Source: Acanthacorydalis orientalis (lineage: Eukaryota; Arthropoda; Insecta; Megaloptera; Corydalidae). Taken from it: 64,000 nt of DNA. Positions within the stretch are counted from its first letter, which is position 1, and every line of letters begins with the position of its first letter. The notes below the pieces were generated by a model. That model did no database searches, was not told where the DNA came from, and saw nothing but the letters and a program-made list of their open reading frames with translations. Position numbers and translations under genes: made by a program. Of this stretch, positions 42,579 through 54,976 are shown one piece after another. The stretch covers positions 24,403,012-24,467,011 of the forward strand of contig CM068313.1 of assembly GCA_034766995.1 (NCBI GenBank). The letters are read 5' to 3'.

Positions 42579-42579
<1 letters not shown>
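41402..42579. other. AT-rich DNA with a GC-enriched patch
   Basis: About 41560-41800 is of mixed composition with several CpG and a (GAAA)n-like run near 41675-41690. No frame or motif identifies it. Confidence 0.55.

Positions 42580-42634
<55 letters not shown>
42580..42634. repeat. (TA)n microsatellite
   Basis: Perfect TA tract. Confidence 0.97.
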
Positions 42635-42637
<3 letters not shown>

Positions 42638-44042
42638 GTGTTAATTAAATATGATCATTCGTGTTTGATTTATCAAAGTAAATATTGCTACTATATTTAG
42701 ATTGAAGCATACAGAAAAATATACGAATGTATGCCAAAACGGTGATATTAATTTTTAATTTTAGCAGAATCAAACTTCTATATATTTTGTTAGTGATTTT
42801 AATTTCATACGTAAGTCAATTTTCATATAGCTCTACATATCAAAACAATATTTAAATTCTACTGATAAAATAGAACAATATTCAATATCGTACAATACTT
42901 ATTAGTTAACGGCATGTTTATGCATTTACTCTATATATTTTAGAATTTTCTATACATTTCGTATTTTGAAAATATTACTAATTAGTATTAAAAATATGTA
43001 GTCAGTTTTAGATTTCACCGAAATCCATTAACGTAGATATATGAAAATACTTTAACGTAATTATTTACAATCAATGAATACAAAATAAGTAATGTACTTG
43101 AAATTGAATGGGCTTTAAATACAGTTGCATTTAAACCATTCCGATATAAAAAAAAGTTAATGTTGTGCTTGTTACTTTTTATATAAACTAGATTTAATGT
43201 ATTATGCTATATTTAATTTTCAGATGTCAGCAGAGGTTGTGAATAATGTATAATGGAATTTCAATCAAATATTATCCAAAAAATAATACGCATATTTAAT
43301 TATGTGTACATAGAATAGTATTTATTTAAACTGTGTAACGGTTAATAAAAAAATGTAATAAAGTACAATTCTGTTTTTATGTATGGATATATGTATATCG
43401 ATTTTTACTATCCGGGTCACGATCAAAATCCGAAGTATGCTATAAAAAAACATTTATCTCCGAGTATTTGACATATGACTTTCTAATATAACTCCAACTG
43501 AAGATAAAAACATTGATTTGCAGTGAACGGTATGTTCAATTACTAATAGCAGTAAGTGATGGTTGGTTATGATATAAACCAAAAACGCAGCATGTGATCT
43601 TTACATCTAGTTACTTTTAGATAAAATCGTATTCTGATTAGAAAAAACGGACGATTAATGTAGTTACATTAAGTAGACTCTAATTATCTGTTCCGCACAT
43701 TAAGACCAACCTTGAAATTCGCAGCTGTAAAACTAAATACCTACATATGTGTGGCTTTTTATTATTTGCGTTGGCAATGGCGGAACAAATGAATCGAGTA
43801 TGGAGGTTTTATCTTCATCGGTAGGTTTCATTCGTCTGAAAAAAATTAACTACAATTACGAATTGTTTACTTATCCAGGTATTGTTTTATAATGTATACA
43901 GGTGGATTTCAGATCTCAGTTTCTAATAAAGTCGAACGATTGTCAAATCAAAAAACATTTGACCCAGTCTTTATAATTACAGTTTATAGAAAAAATATTT
44001 GTAAATATTGCACATTCACCTTTGGTTCATGTTATTATCTAA
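42635..44042. other. AT-rich DNA with one possible mini-exon
   Basis: At 43777 an ATG in a good context opens MAEQMNRVWRFYLH and runs into a CG|GTAGGT donor-like site (GT at 43821-43822). It is too short to call as a gene. Nothing else recognised. Confidence 0.5.
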
Positions 44043-44053
44043 GTGTGTGTGTA

Positions 44054-44118
<65 letters not shown>

Positions 44119-44130
44119 ATATGTATATAT
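44043..44130. repeat. (GT)n-(TA)n-(CA)n compound microsatellite, self-complementary
   Basis: GT block, TA core with one ACA interruption, CA block. Confidence 0.95.
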
Positions 44131-44173
44131 CACAATAAGAGCTCATCTAATTGACTTGTCTTGTTAATAATTA

Positions 44174-44176
<3 letters not shown>

Positions 44177-44223
<47 letters not shown>

Positions 44224-44224
44224 G

Positions 44225-44295
<71 letters not shown>

Positions 44296-44306
44296 GTATA
44301 TATATA
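44177..44306. repeat. Long interrupted (TA)n microsatellite
   Basis: About 130 bp with five TATGTATA interruptions. Confidence 0.97.
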
Positions 44307-44572
44307 AAAATTATGTTTAAATACAACGTACATATACAATAAAAAAGTCTCCAGAAATAGAAGTTACTTTGTATATGCTTATAAAAACTGAGAAAGGAAG
44401 TACAAAGTGTTTTTAATAGAAAAAAAACTGATTCTTAACTAAAAGAAGTAATCCTATTAATAGAATTACCAATAAATAAAACATCAATTTTTTTACTTTT
44501 CAATAATTTTTTTAATTATTAAAACGTAAAATTAGTAACAAACTAAGTATAAATATATTTTATATTTAAATT

Positions 44573-44615
<43 letters not shown>

Positions 44616-45902
44616 CACAAATATAAACACTCACACCAAGGACAGTGAAACATATGTCTTGAAGGTTACAAATTTATCAACTTGAAAGAATATAAAGAAG
44701 CATGGGAATATATTTGTTAGGAACAACAAAAATAGGTAGAATAACGATGTATAATGCAAGCAAAAAGAAATATCAGTAATGTATGTAGTAAAGGAAATGA
44801 AGAGTTTATATATAAATCAAAGAACACTGCAAGAGCAGACAGTCAACAGTCATTTTTGTCCGAAACCAAAGAATTACAAAAAGGTATAGATGGAATCCAA
44901 TAAACAATATTAAGGAGATCAGAAAATGTATATAAAATAACACTGATTTGTTCAAACTAAAAAAAATAAATTGATGTATTTATCCTACAGTAGATTGTCA
45001 AAGGAAATTGTTGCTGATAAGGATGCAGTATGTGTAATATATAAGAGAAAAATATAATAATTGTTGAAAATCCCAATATTACTTGAAAAAAATATAAAAA
45101 AAATATAAAAAGTGTACACGATTGAAAAGAAAATAATTGTATATCTTTTAAATGTGTATTAATTTTTTTCATTTGTTCATTATTTGTACTTGAAATTTTA
45201 TTGGTTATAGTAACGTCTTCATGATCATTTTATTAATTTTTGGAGTAACTACGGTTTAAATTTAATATCCTATGTTATGTCTATTCAAATATGTAATAAG
45301 GACACGTTTGTTAAATATTTTTGTAGTATTTAAACTGATATGTGTATATATATAAACATACAGATATACATAGCATATATAACACTAAAAGATTTGTGAT
45401 TAGCAAACTGTATAATAAAATCCTAGCCCAACTATAAAAACAAACACATTCCTATGCGCCAATGTGTTACTCATATGTGAATGTATATGTGTGCCTCTCA
45501 ACTTGAGAAATGCGTGTATATATGGCTAAGCTAGTCGATTTCCAAGACCATTTATACACCCACTACTTTTGAAGGTTATGGCGTGGTTCTAACTACGATC
45601 CGTAAATCATGTAATGTTACACTGTGACCGACTATTAAATATTCATATGAATGTGTGTTAATTTATTGCATGTAAATGTTTTGTTTATTTTTTTCAGTTC
45701 GGTTTTATCCATGGTGTTTTTTTATATTCGTATATTATTATCGCTAATTGGACGCTTAATTAATATATACGAGTCTTGTTAAATAAATTCGTAAAATAAA
45801 ATAAAATTTAATGTTTATGTACTTTGTATATATTTTTATACGACTGGCCTTCTTTAAAACCAATAGAGATCTTTAAAATTAATAGTTTTTTGCACATAAT
45901 AC

Positions 45903-45903
<1 letters not shown>
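44307..45903. other. AT-rich non-coding DNA
   Basis: No gene supported. A (TA)n tract lies at 44576-44620. The minus-strand frame at 44957-45172 is Phe/Ile-rich low-complexity translation. Confidence 0.65.
44576..44620. repeat. (TA)n microsatellite with ACATACACA end
   Basis: TA tract followed by a short CA-rich tail. Confidence 0.95.

Positions 45904-45964
<61 letters not shown>
45904..45964. repeat. (TA)n microsatellite
   Basis: Perfect TA tract. Confidence 0.97.
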
Positions 45965-45967
<3 letters not shown>

Positions 45968-46327
45968 TATGTAAATATGTATGTATACAGAAGAACGGTA
46001 AAAACATTATTATTATTTTTTTACATTCTTCCGTATGTTTCAACGTCACAACTTATTTTGCAATTTCGCTGCTGAAAATACTATTTTTTTGTTCGCAATT
46101 TTTTTAGATGTATGTTCTGTATGTGTCAAATATAATTTGCATAAAAAACATTTTGCTTTGTTAAAAATGTTTTTAATCTTTTTGTATCTTCATTAAACAA
46201 CGCTTTGATTTAATTATTTATTTTTTGATTACACATTTTCTTTTTTTTAATTTTTATTCGAAAATATTATTGTGTCCTACTTTATTGTTTTTATAGAATG
46301 TTTAATATGAATTTATTACTTTAATAA

Positions 46328-46645
46328 CCAGGGGGCTCTTCCCCTACCCATTACGCTCGCCCACTTCGCCTCCCATTCGCTAACCCTCACTCTCCCCGAA
46401 CAAATAACAGAAATGAATACTATAATCTGCGTAAAATGTAAGTTGTAAAATTGTTATTAAAAAAAATATAAAAATTAACAACAAAATACAACATTAAAAT
46501 GTGTAATAATTTTTGATTCTAAAGCTTCAGTGAATACAACATTTTAAATAAATGTCATCAATGTTATAAAAAGATTGTATACACCTCTTTCGTTGTACAC
46601 CATGAGAGAGCTACATACTTATCACGCGTCAACCAATCAGAACAA
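46328..46645 (-). mobile_element. Helitron-like dispersed repeat, copy 2
   Basis: Homologous to 35978-36320 throughout. The left end on the plus strand is CCAG then GGGGGCTCTTCCCCTA. On the minus strand it reads hairpin, CTGG, then T, again fitting the Helitron CTRR|T rule. The right end is unclear: beyond CAACCAATCAGAACAAAG this copy continues with a GTCCACGTGG palindrome and a second ATCAACCAATCA, which may belong to a longer form of the element. No coding capacity. Divergence from copy 1 indicates both are old. Confidence 0.7.
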
Positions 46646-47441
46646 AGTCCACGTGGTATCCATCAACCAATCATTGATGATCGAAAATAGAGATGGTTTA
46701 CGTGCTACTTGCGGGGTGTAGCGGGGGGGGGGCGGTATTACGAGAAGGTTGTCTACACAGAAAAAAAATGTTTTACGATGGAATTATTTTTTATATATAG
46801 AAAGATAAATACATAAATGAATTCTTATTTCAAATTCGTTTTAAAAATTTTACATTTTGTAAACAACTTTACCATTTGAATAAAATTATATACTATGTAT
46901 AGAAATTAAATTTTATTTAATGAATGCAATGTTTAAATGTTTGTATTCGTATGTAAATTTCGATTTTTTTTCTAACGATATTTTGAAAACAGGAAAATGC
47001 TGTTCTTCTTTATTCGTTAGTCCACTCAAATTTCTTTCTTTTAATAAATGAAAAACAGACATTAAAACAAATCGTATCGTTTATGGCAATAAAAATTATT
47101 GAAACGATTTACAATAAAGAGAAACATAATACATAAAGAGAGAAATAAATAGGTTAGACCGCAAGATAACCAATGTGAATAATAAAAAGATTACTTGAGA
47201 ATATGTTTAACAGTACGGTTTTCCCCACACTTTGTTTACATTCATGTGAAATGATGTACATAAAAGATTCAAATTCTTATTTAAAAATATATTGGTTTGT
47301 TGGCTGGAATATAAAATTTAATTCTATTTTTTAACTGATGTTCAGAAATAAAATTATATTTTGCGAATCAGTTAAATAATTGATATATTTTGCCGTGTAT
47401 TTGACGACGGAAAGAAAATTAAATTAATATATCTCATTTAC

Positions 47442-47446
<5 letters not shown>
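46646..47446. other. DNA flanking the Helitron-like repeat, with a G10 run
   Basis: Contains a run of ten G at 46723-46732 inside a G-rich patch (46711-46735), striking in this AT-rich setting. A 24-bp stretch at 47003-47026 nearly matches 39009-39032. No gene seen. Confidence 0.6.

Positions 47447-47535
<89 letters not shown>
47447..47535. repeat. (TA)n microsatellite
   Basis: About 89 bp with one TATGTATA interruption. Confidence 0.97.
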
Positions 47536-47537
<2 letters not shown>

Positions 47538-49229
47538 TGTTCTATAATTGAAGACAGGATAAATGGTTTCCGGTATCAGATGATATTTTGTGTTAAGTAC
47601 CGCAAAGGAGTAAAATTTCAACGAATATATTGAGTCAAATATAAATATACTGTTCTTTATTATTTTTATTATTATATTTCATATTTTAAACAATACATTT
47701 TTAATTATTACAGAAAATGTATTAATACCAAATGTATATGGAAAAATAATTTAGTCATTCTATTTACTTTCTCAAAAGTTAAGAAACAACGTTTTTAAAC
47801 ATAAGTTGTTTATGTATATTCTATTATAACTGAACTTTAAATACGTTTAATTTAATGAACACTTACATTGGTCTAAATATCTGGGTTTGGATTCATTGTT
47901 CGGTCCCAAGAAGCGTATAGAATATCTGAAACACATTCAATGATAATAAACATTATAACATTATTAAAATACAAACAATCGTATAAACGAAAAGTTAATC
48001 AAATAGCAGATGGTTTATGATTCATAAAATTTGATGAGCATTGTGCAACATTTAATTATTCTTTTAGAAATTAATTTGTTCATTGACTAAAACATATATT
48101 TAGCCATTTTACAATCGTATTTTAAAAGCATTTGTATAATAATTGTTATTTATCTATAATTGAATGAATCGACCGACAATATGATAATGTATTTTCTTAT
48201 TTAAAGACTTATTAATTAATGTCTATTTCTTGACTTTAATTAAAGAGTCCACTTAACAATCAAATGAATTGACAGTGTTTTAAAAAATTTTTAAGAGATA
48301 ATTATTATTTTTGCAAATTGAATTCACTTAATTTGTAATTAACGTTTAGCGAATAGAGCTCATACCTACATGCTTTCTTATTACATGTTATTGAAACTAG
48401 TTCAGTATAGTTTGTAAAATAGTAAATTATTAATCTTAAAGTAACTTATATTAGTTAACCTCTAATAATGAAGTCTCATTTAATAAAAAAAAAACATTCT
48501 CAAATTAATACAATAAATCTTCTGCATTGACTTATCTCAATCTTTATTGAAATAATCTACATTAACCTACATTGACCTACCGGTCTCACTCAATTTAAGG
48601 GTGGAAATCGAATCCTTATCCTGTTTTGAAATTCAAAGGGAATTGACAAGAATATCGAAATAAATGTTCGTTGCTAATTTTTACCACTAAAATCATCAAT
48701 CACGACCGACCAAAACCCATGTCAGTCGCAGTTTTAAGAATATTTTAATTAACTTTATGTCTATATTATTATTGTTATCGTTATATCATTATCATTATTG
48801 TGCAATAAACCGAATATTATTTGACGATTTTAGTATACGTTCTTATATATATTATGTTTTTGCCTTTTTAATGTTTTTTCATGAACTTAATTTCAATTTT
48901 TTCATATCATTACAATCTCAACATTACAAATTCTACACTTGTTTATGAGAACACGACCGTCGCAATTTCGTAGATTTTATTGTATTTATTACAGACATTT
49001 TCAATAATTATTGATCGAGTGTTACATGCTTCTCTGAAAATTGTATCAAAAATTTAATAAATCAAATCAAATATGTAGTTCATATATATAATATGTACTT
49101 GGATGATTTTTACTTCTTTTCTTAATTTAACTATTCATATTTTCATGTCACCTATTCATATTAACTATTCATCTTTTATTAGTTATTTGTTCATTACGAT
49201 GTATATTATTTTTTTATTTTACTTTTTTA
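47536..49229. other. AT-rich non-coding DNA
   Basis: No gene supported. The frame at 48757-48948 is Tyr/Phe/Ile-rich and looks like chance. Confidence 0.65.
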
Positions 49230-49263
49230 ATATATATATATATATATACATACACACACACAT
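49230..49263. repeat. (TA)n-(CA)n compound microsatellite
   Basis: Short TA then CA repeats. Confidence 0.95.
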
Positions 49264-49658
49264 AGTAATAGTAATATGTGTTTTTATCATCAAAAATTCA
49301 ATATTATCTTGCATAAGAAATGAAAATGTAAGAATATGATTTTATCTATTAGTATGATACGGAGAACTATTTTAATTATTAAAAAAATATTAAGCGGTGG
49401 CTTAAAGTATTTCTCAAATATTTGTTAATTACTCGTATGTATTATAAAATTCAATTCTTCGTAAGAATTATATTTTAAATTACAATCATTTATGGTAAAA
49501 GATCAATTAATTATAATTATATTATTACTAATTATAGCGGACAATTTTTGCAAATAGTTTTTATATGCGAATTTAATCGCAATGATTATAATAAATTAAA
49601 TTATGAAATTCTTCATCATTTCCATAATGTTTATATTTTATGTTCTATGTTTTTTTAA

Positions 49659-49661
<3 letters not shown>
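49264..49661. other. AT-rich non-coding DNA
   Basis: No feature seen. Confidence 0.65.

Positions 49662-49709
<48 letters not shown>
49662..49709. repeat. (TA)n microsatellite
   Basis: Perfect TA tract. Confidence 0.97.
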
Positions 49710-49714
<5 letters not shown>

Positions 49715-50032
49715 TAATATTTAGTTATCTGTTTCTCGAATAACATTTTCAACGTAGTTAAATAACATTCGACCGCAAATGGTTATCTGAAACTAAAATA
49801 CTAAGAAAAGAATGTAGGTCTTTTTAAGACCTAATTTAGTTGCTTGTAATGCAATTGAACATATTTTAATGAAATTATAATTTATTCTGCAAATAATACT
49901 CGTGTATATACATATATATATATATAAATATATTTATAATGAAAACAATTAATAATTAAAACACATACATACATACACACGTCTTTATCATGTTTGATGT
50001 AAGATATGTGTATTATAAAAAAAAATGCATTT

Positions 50033-50036
<4 letters not shown>

Positions 50037-50099
<63 letters not shown>
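50037..50099. repeat. (TA)n microsatellite
   Basis: Perfect TA tract. A shorter TA run lies at 49905-49925. Confidence 0.97.
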
Positions 50100-50101
<2 letters not shown>

Positions 50102-50540
50102 CTAGTCAATAAACACGTGTATAATTGTGATTATTTATATTAAATGATATTTATTATCCGTGACCTATTTAATAGAAAATTAATAGCCTTGCTTAAAGTA
50201 CTGATTGTACTTAGAGTGGGTAACGATTGGGCGTGTAAATATAATTATTATTCTATATTTATAATGTGTAAAATCGTGTTCCATTAAGTTATTCATATCT
50301 ACATGAATTGTCTTATTTTCTTAAATGTACAATGCTTTTTGATGTTTTAAGTATTTGAGTACAATACACTTAAATTTTAGTGTATTATTTTTGGTATGTT
50401 GTGCAGACAATTAGACGAGTTCATTATCAATTTTGTAAAAGTTCTGTCACGTTTTTTTGACCGTGAATAATACGAAATTTATTCAGATTCTCGATAAAAT
50501 CTCTTCAAATTGTACGAACGTGATATTCTAAGCTTATCTG

Positions 50541-50813
50541 TTAACATATTTTGACATTAAAAAATTGACCATCGCAAATACATTTTCCGTACGTGTTATA
50601 AACAAACGCCATATGTTCAACGTTACCAAACATATCTGCAGGAAATCTTGAATAGATATTTGTGAACTGAACACTTATTTTTAGGGATATAGCTCTTATA
50701 CTAAAATAAAATACACTAATTACAACCAGTTCACCTTGAGCTGAAACTTGAGAGGCACCCTCTGTTTGAATCATTTTTATAGCAGACACTGCATGTGGTG
50801 TTACTGACTTCAT
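50541..50813 (-). CDS. Unrecognised 90-codon ORF
   Basis: ATG start (50813) and ordinary amino-acid composition, unlike the low-complexity frames around it: it begins MKSVTPHAVSAIKMIQTEGA, contains NIYSRFPADMFGNVEHMAF and ends in KIC. No domain or family is recognised. A CTCAAG|GTGAAC string inside could act as a splice donor and a TTCAG as an acceptor, so it may be one or two exons, or a decayed transposon or gene fragment. There is no promoter evidence. It is one of the more protein-like frames in the window but remains unsupported by homology. Confidence 0.2.
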   Translation of the reverse strand: MKSVTPHAVSAIKMIQTEGASQVSAQGELVVISVFYFSIRAISLKISVQFTNIYSRFPADMFGNVEHMAFVYNTYGKCICDGQFFNVKIC

Positions 50814-51840
50814 TTATATTAATGTCTATTTTATTGTACTTAATTTTCATTCCAACATATGTAATTAATACTGAATGTCTTAAATTTCATGTATGTAGTG
50901 AAAAAGATGATCGAATTGATTAACGAATCTATTTGTTTAACGCTAAAAGCGAAGATTTTGAAGAATATTTTGTAGTTTTTTTTTTTGTAATTTTGTAGTT
51001 TTTCAATTGATTATAGTTTGAAAACATTACAATTGCATAGAATACCATATAAAATAGTAAACGACTTTTTCACGCAATTAATTTCAAAATTTTATTAATA
51101 AGCGAATAAGTATTGATGCATTCTTTTTTTAACAAGAATGAAATTAAATATAGAAATATAAATTACTTTTTTTTTGTATTTTAAACGATGAATTCACATC
51201 CGGATACATTCACTTTTAATTATATATTTTTTTTTGTTAAAAAAATATTGCAGAAACATGTTTTAAAATAGATTCTTGAAGAGATTTCAAAACTGTGGCT
51301 GGGCGGGCAATCATTAAAATGTTTTTAATGATTTAAGTCTAGTATTTTATATTTATGTCAAGTATTTTTTAATAAATGAATTCGTCCGTTAAATAAAAAA
51401 TTAAATGAAATGTACGCCATCTTTTTATTTATTTATAAATATTTTTAGTACAATAGTTATTGTGAGTCGTATGGTAAGATTATAAATAATAAAGAGATCA
51501 TTTAATAAGAAACGTTTGTTGTTGATGAAAAATGTTTTTAATATTTATGTATCTCACATCTGAATATTCAAGTAGTAGATAAAAATCAAATAAGTATTTT
51601 AGTAATATAATCATGTAATTAAATTGAATTATCGACCAAAAAAATATATATTGGCAATCACAGATGCCTGTTAAAATATTTTTTGTACTAGTTCTTGCTT
51701 TTATCGAATTATTTTCAAATAATTTATTGTATATATGAAATGTCTAAACAAATATTAAAAGGAAACAAAATGCATTTATAGTCATTTATAAATGTTTTTA
51801 TTTTATATATGTGAAATATTTTTTTATTTAACCTACAACT
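50814..51840. other. AT-rich non-coding DNA
   Basis: No gene or repeat recognised. Confidence 0.7.
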
Positions 51841-52230
51841 AAAACAAGAGTGAGCATTGATCCATTACATATATAGATACTATTCAGTTGTACCTACGTC
51901 TTCAAACTTAGACATGTTACCCTAACATACCGTGTTTCTGAGTCAAGGAAAATCACACATTGTCTACTTGCGTGTAATTGCGCGCTCACGACTAGAGCAT
52001 ACATTATTATGTACACCTACCAGGCAACATCACACCTGTAATTTGCATTATTGAAAGTTTACAGCTGCATATACTGCGGCGAGCTTTGATCATACGCATC
52101 AGTTATGCAATGATAGTGCGTGACGCTCAATGTTGGTTTGGCATGTTTGCGTTTCCTGTCGTAATTAATTTTATTGTTTATTTATGCATGCCTTGTATAC
52201 AGCAATCTGCGTAGAAGATGCTATTGATAT
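51840..52230. promoter_or_regulatory. GC-enriched island with octamer and E-boxes, possible enhancer
   Basis: About 390 bp of mixed, CpG-containing DNA between very AT-rich flanks. Within about 35 bp lie CACCTG (52033-52038), ATTTGCAT (52041-52048, the reverse complement of the POU octamer ATGCAAAT) and CAGCTG (52062-52067). No reading frame longer than a few dozen codons is present. Clustered sites in a composition island suggest a conserved enhancer, but this is inference from short motifs. Confidence 0.3.
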
Positions 52231-52447
52231 TTTCAGTGATTTCGTGCCGTTTTCTAATTTATATCATTAATAAAAGTCAAAATGTTAAACGATATGTGCT
52301 TGTAAGTAAATGCAATACATGTGTTTGCTTCTATATTAACTAAACATATCATACGGAAAGTCGACTGATTGCAGAAAATTGAATTTTACATTGTTCCAGT
52401 CATTCAGAGGAAGAATTATAGTTTTATTAAATACATTTTTAAAATGC

Positions 52448-52464
52448 ATATATATATATATATG

Positions 52465-52531
<67 letters not shown>

Positions 52532-52536
52532 GTATG
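52448..52536. repeat. (TA)n microsatellite with ATGT interruptions
   Basis: About 89 bp; TATGTATGTA interruption near 52462 and TATGTATATGTA at the right end. Confidence 0.97.
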
Positions 52537-52670
52537 CAACATCCGTTTCGTACTTTTTTTTATTTATATTCCTTTACATTAATCTACTCGTATTTCATTT
52601 TTAAATTAGTTGCTTTGATTTCATTTATGTGTTCATGTTAATATATTTATTTTAAAAAAAAATGTCTGTT

Positions 52671-52680
52671 TCAGGTAAGA
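52671..52680 (+). promoter_or_regulatory. Possible recursive splice site
   Basis: CTGTTTCAG|GTAAGA places a splice acceptor directly against a strong donor (junction 52674/52675), the layout of a ratcheting (zero-length exon) site in a long intron. The pyrimidine tract upstream is short and broken by A runs. About one such string could occur by chance in this much DNA. Confidence 0.2.
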
Positions 52681-52773
52681 AAACTGCTGTGTACCTACAA
52701 AATTACTTCTATTACGTATCCAAAAATGATCGCTAGATATTTGCCAATAGTAAGTTCACAAAAATAATTTCAT

Positions 52774-52774
52774 G

Positions 52775-52843
<69 letters not shown>
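52774..52843. repeat. (TA)n microsatellite
   Basis: TA tract preceded by GTATG. Confidence 0.97.
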
Positions 52844-52846
<3 letters not shown>

Positions 52847-53016
52847 GGCACATACTTACATAGGCATACATGCATGTATTGAATCAGCTAAATTTATTAT
52901 AAACATGATAATTTTCCAATCTCAAGTAAACCACGACTTCCCGGATTTTTTTTAACAAATGTTTAAATTTTATTTTTATTAACCCACACAAACATGTGCA
53001 CGCACACATGTTTGCC

Positions 53017-53069
<53 letters not shown>
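53017..53069. repeat. (CA)n-(TA)n compound microsatellite
   Basis: CA then TA repeats. Confidence 0.97.
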
Positions 53070-53072
<3 letters not shown>

Positions 53073-53237
53073 CATGTATAAAACAATATGTTCACTTATG
53101 TAAATAGAAAAATAGATGTTAATTCTTTAAAAATTCTTATGTTAATTGAATATCGTTTCACGACTGAAAATGTTGAAAACTAGTTTGACGTTCATAAATT
53201 TCAAATTCTTAAATTCATAAGAGTAAATTTAAAATTT

Positions 53238-53420
53238 ATGTCCGCACAAATCATAATTAATTTACATACAAAAGGCGTATGTGGGTGTCAACTTCTCAAT
53301 TTGTGTAGTTATGATGACCCGTATTTCTCTATAGCATCCAAGTCATTAGTAAGAAATAATTGTAATGCACCCGCATTATATTGCACCGGCCGTTGTAAAA
53401 CGAATTCAAACGCTATATAA
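53238..53420 (+). CDS. Unrecognised 60-codon ORF with seven Cys
   Basis: ATG start. The frame includes VCGCQLLNLCSYDD and ALYCTGRCKTNSNA, with Cys clustered at both halves and fairly balanced composition. No signal peptide and no recognised family. The DNA just after the stop is GC-rich (CCGGCGCCC). It could be a fragment of a decayed gene or element, or chance. Confidence 0.12.
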   Translation: MSAQIIINLHTKGVCGCQLLNLCSYDDPYFSIASKSLVRNNCNAPALYCTGRCKTNSNAI

Positions 53421-53521
53421 CCGGCGCCCATTACGTTTTGATTAATTTTGTTTAATGTTAGTTATCTGTTGAAGATATTATTTATTAGCTATGTTTAATT
53501 TGTGTACACATTCGTAAATAC

Positions 53522-53541
53522 ATGTATGCATGTATATGTAT

Positions 53542-53606
<65 letters not shown>
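53522..53606. repeat. (TA)n microsatellite with ATGC/ATGT interruptions at left
   Basis: About 85 bp. Confidence 0.96.
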
Positions 53607-53608
<2 letters not shown>

Positions 53609-54925
53609 CTTACACGTACTCATAACACCCTCACAAAACATACCAGAACAATGTAGCATGTAGCAGAACAATGTAGCATATTATTTATTATGAAATATAT
53701 AAAAAAATCGAAAAAAATAATATACATAACATTTTTTTTCATTTTCTGATGAAGAAAATAAAAATAAATTAATTTTATTGATAAATTGTAGTTATTTATC
53801 TTTTAGGTAAAATTCCTCTTTTATATCAGGATAATTTTACAATAAATTCAGTAACTTTTACTAAAATATAGTCAAATATTAAATGCTACTGAAATGAAAA
53901 TATTTTCTACTTTTTTTAATTAATAATAATTTAATAAACAATATTTTTTAATGAAAGTATAAAATTTTACAGCAGTCTTGCAGATGATTTATTTGTATTA
54001 TAATATTTTGTTATATTTTTATCGAGTTGTAAACGAATTTCAGTAAAGTCGATCAATTAAAATTAAAATCGACGAGTATCTAAAATATGATCATGTCTAT
54101 ATCCACATAGACAATTTAAATATTTATTTGTATTATAAAAATATAATATTTTACTTAAACAAATAACTGTTTAGAAATATTGCACTAACTTTATTCAAAT
54201 TCATATTTTAGTGTTCGTAAATCACAACAAAATTTATGATGCTGTTTTCAGAATATTTTGATAGAATAATTTGAAATTCGGCTCATTTTTATTGCTAAAA
54301 CTTGACACGTTTAAATAAATCATTTAAAAATATGACAGTTAACATGAAAGCTTTTACTAACCAAGTTGCCACCTCGCTGCGCCCTATTTACTTCTAAACA
54401 TATAAATATTAAAAAAAGTTTAGAATATAATATAAATATAGGCTCTCGTGTCCGTCGATGATTGCATCAACGACATAAAGGGAACATCGGAAATTTGATT
54501 TTTGAACCGCTTTTTTATAGTTAACTAAGCAATTTATTGCCTATTCCACAGTTGATAAGTCCGGTGCAGCTGTTCTCGACCATTTAGACCTTGAATATAA
54601 AATGTTTTCGTATTATGATCCGTGTTAGTTAATATTACGCCGGCACTACTATGGTGGCCTGGAAATTTGACAGTTATGGATCGACTGTCGGCAAACACAC
54701 ACTGCAATGTCTACGATCTGGTAGTTTTATCGTTTCTCATCTCTATCTGATGTGGGAATGAAATAACGATAAAGATTTTCTTTTTTTTCCATTTATTTTT
54801 TTTTCGGTACAATGGCGTCTCATACAATGGCGCAACAAATTGGTCTTTATCAAAGTAAGCATTCCTCAAATGTTTGGCACAGTGCTATTTAAATAAACGT
54901 TATATAAACAGTTGACAGATTTATG

Positions 54926-54928
<3 letters not shown>
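53607..54928. other. AT-rich DNA ending in a mixed-composition region
   Basis: 53640-53690 has a short tandem duplication (AGAACAATGTAGCAT twice). The region 54360-54870 is richer in CpG. It contains an exon-like stretch at 54551-54628 (VDKSGAAVLDHLDLEYKMF after a CCACAG acceptor) and an ATG at 54812 opening MASHTMAQQIGLYQ up to an AA|GTAAGC donor. These are suggestive of exons but not connected by evidence. Confidence 0.4.

Positions 54929-54971
<43 letters not shown>
54928..54971. repeat. (TA)n microsatellite
   Basis: Perfect TA tract. Confidence 0.97.

Positions 54972-54976
<5 letters not shown>

Noticed and set aside
44957..45172. Hydrophobic minus-strand frame as a membrane protein (likewise 22869-23069, 48757-48948, 56686-56925, 60637-60825)
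   Set aside because: Phe, Ile, Leu and Tyr enrichment follows directly from AT-rich codons. No start context, conserved motif or flanking signals.
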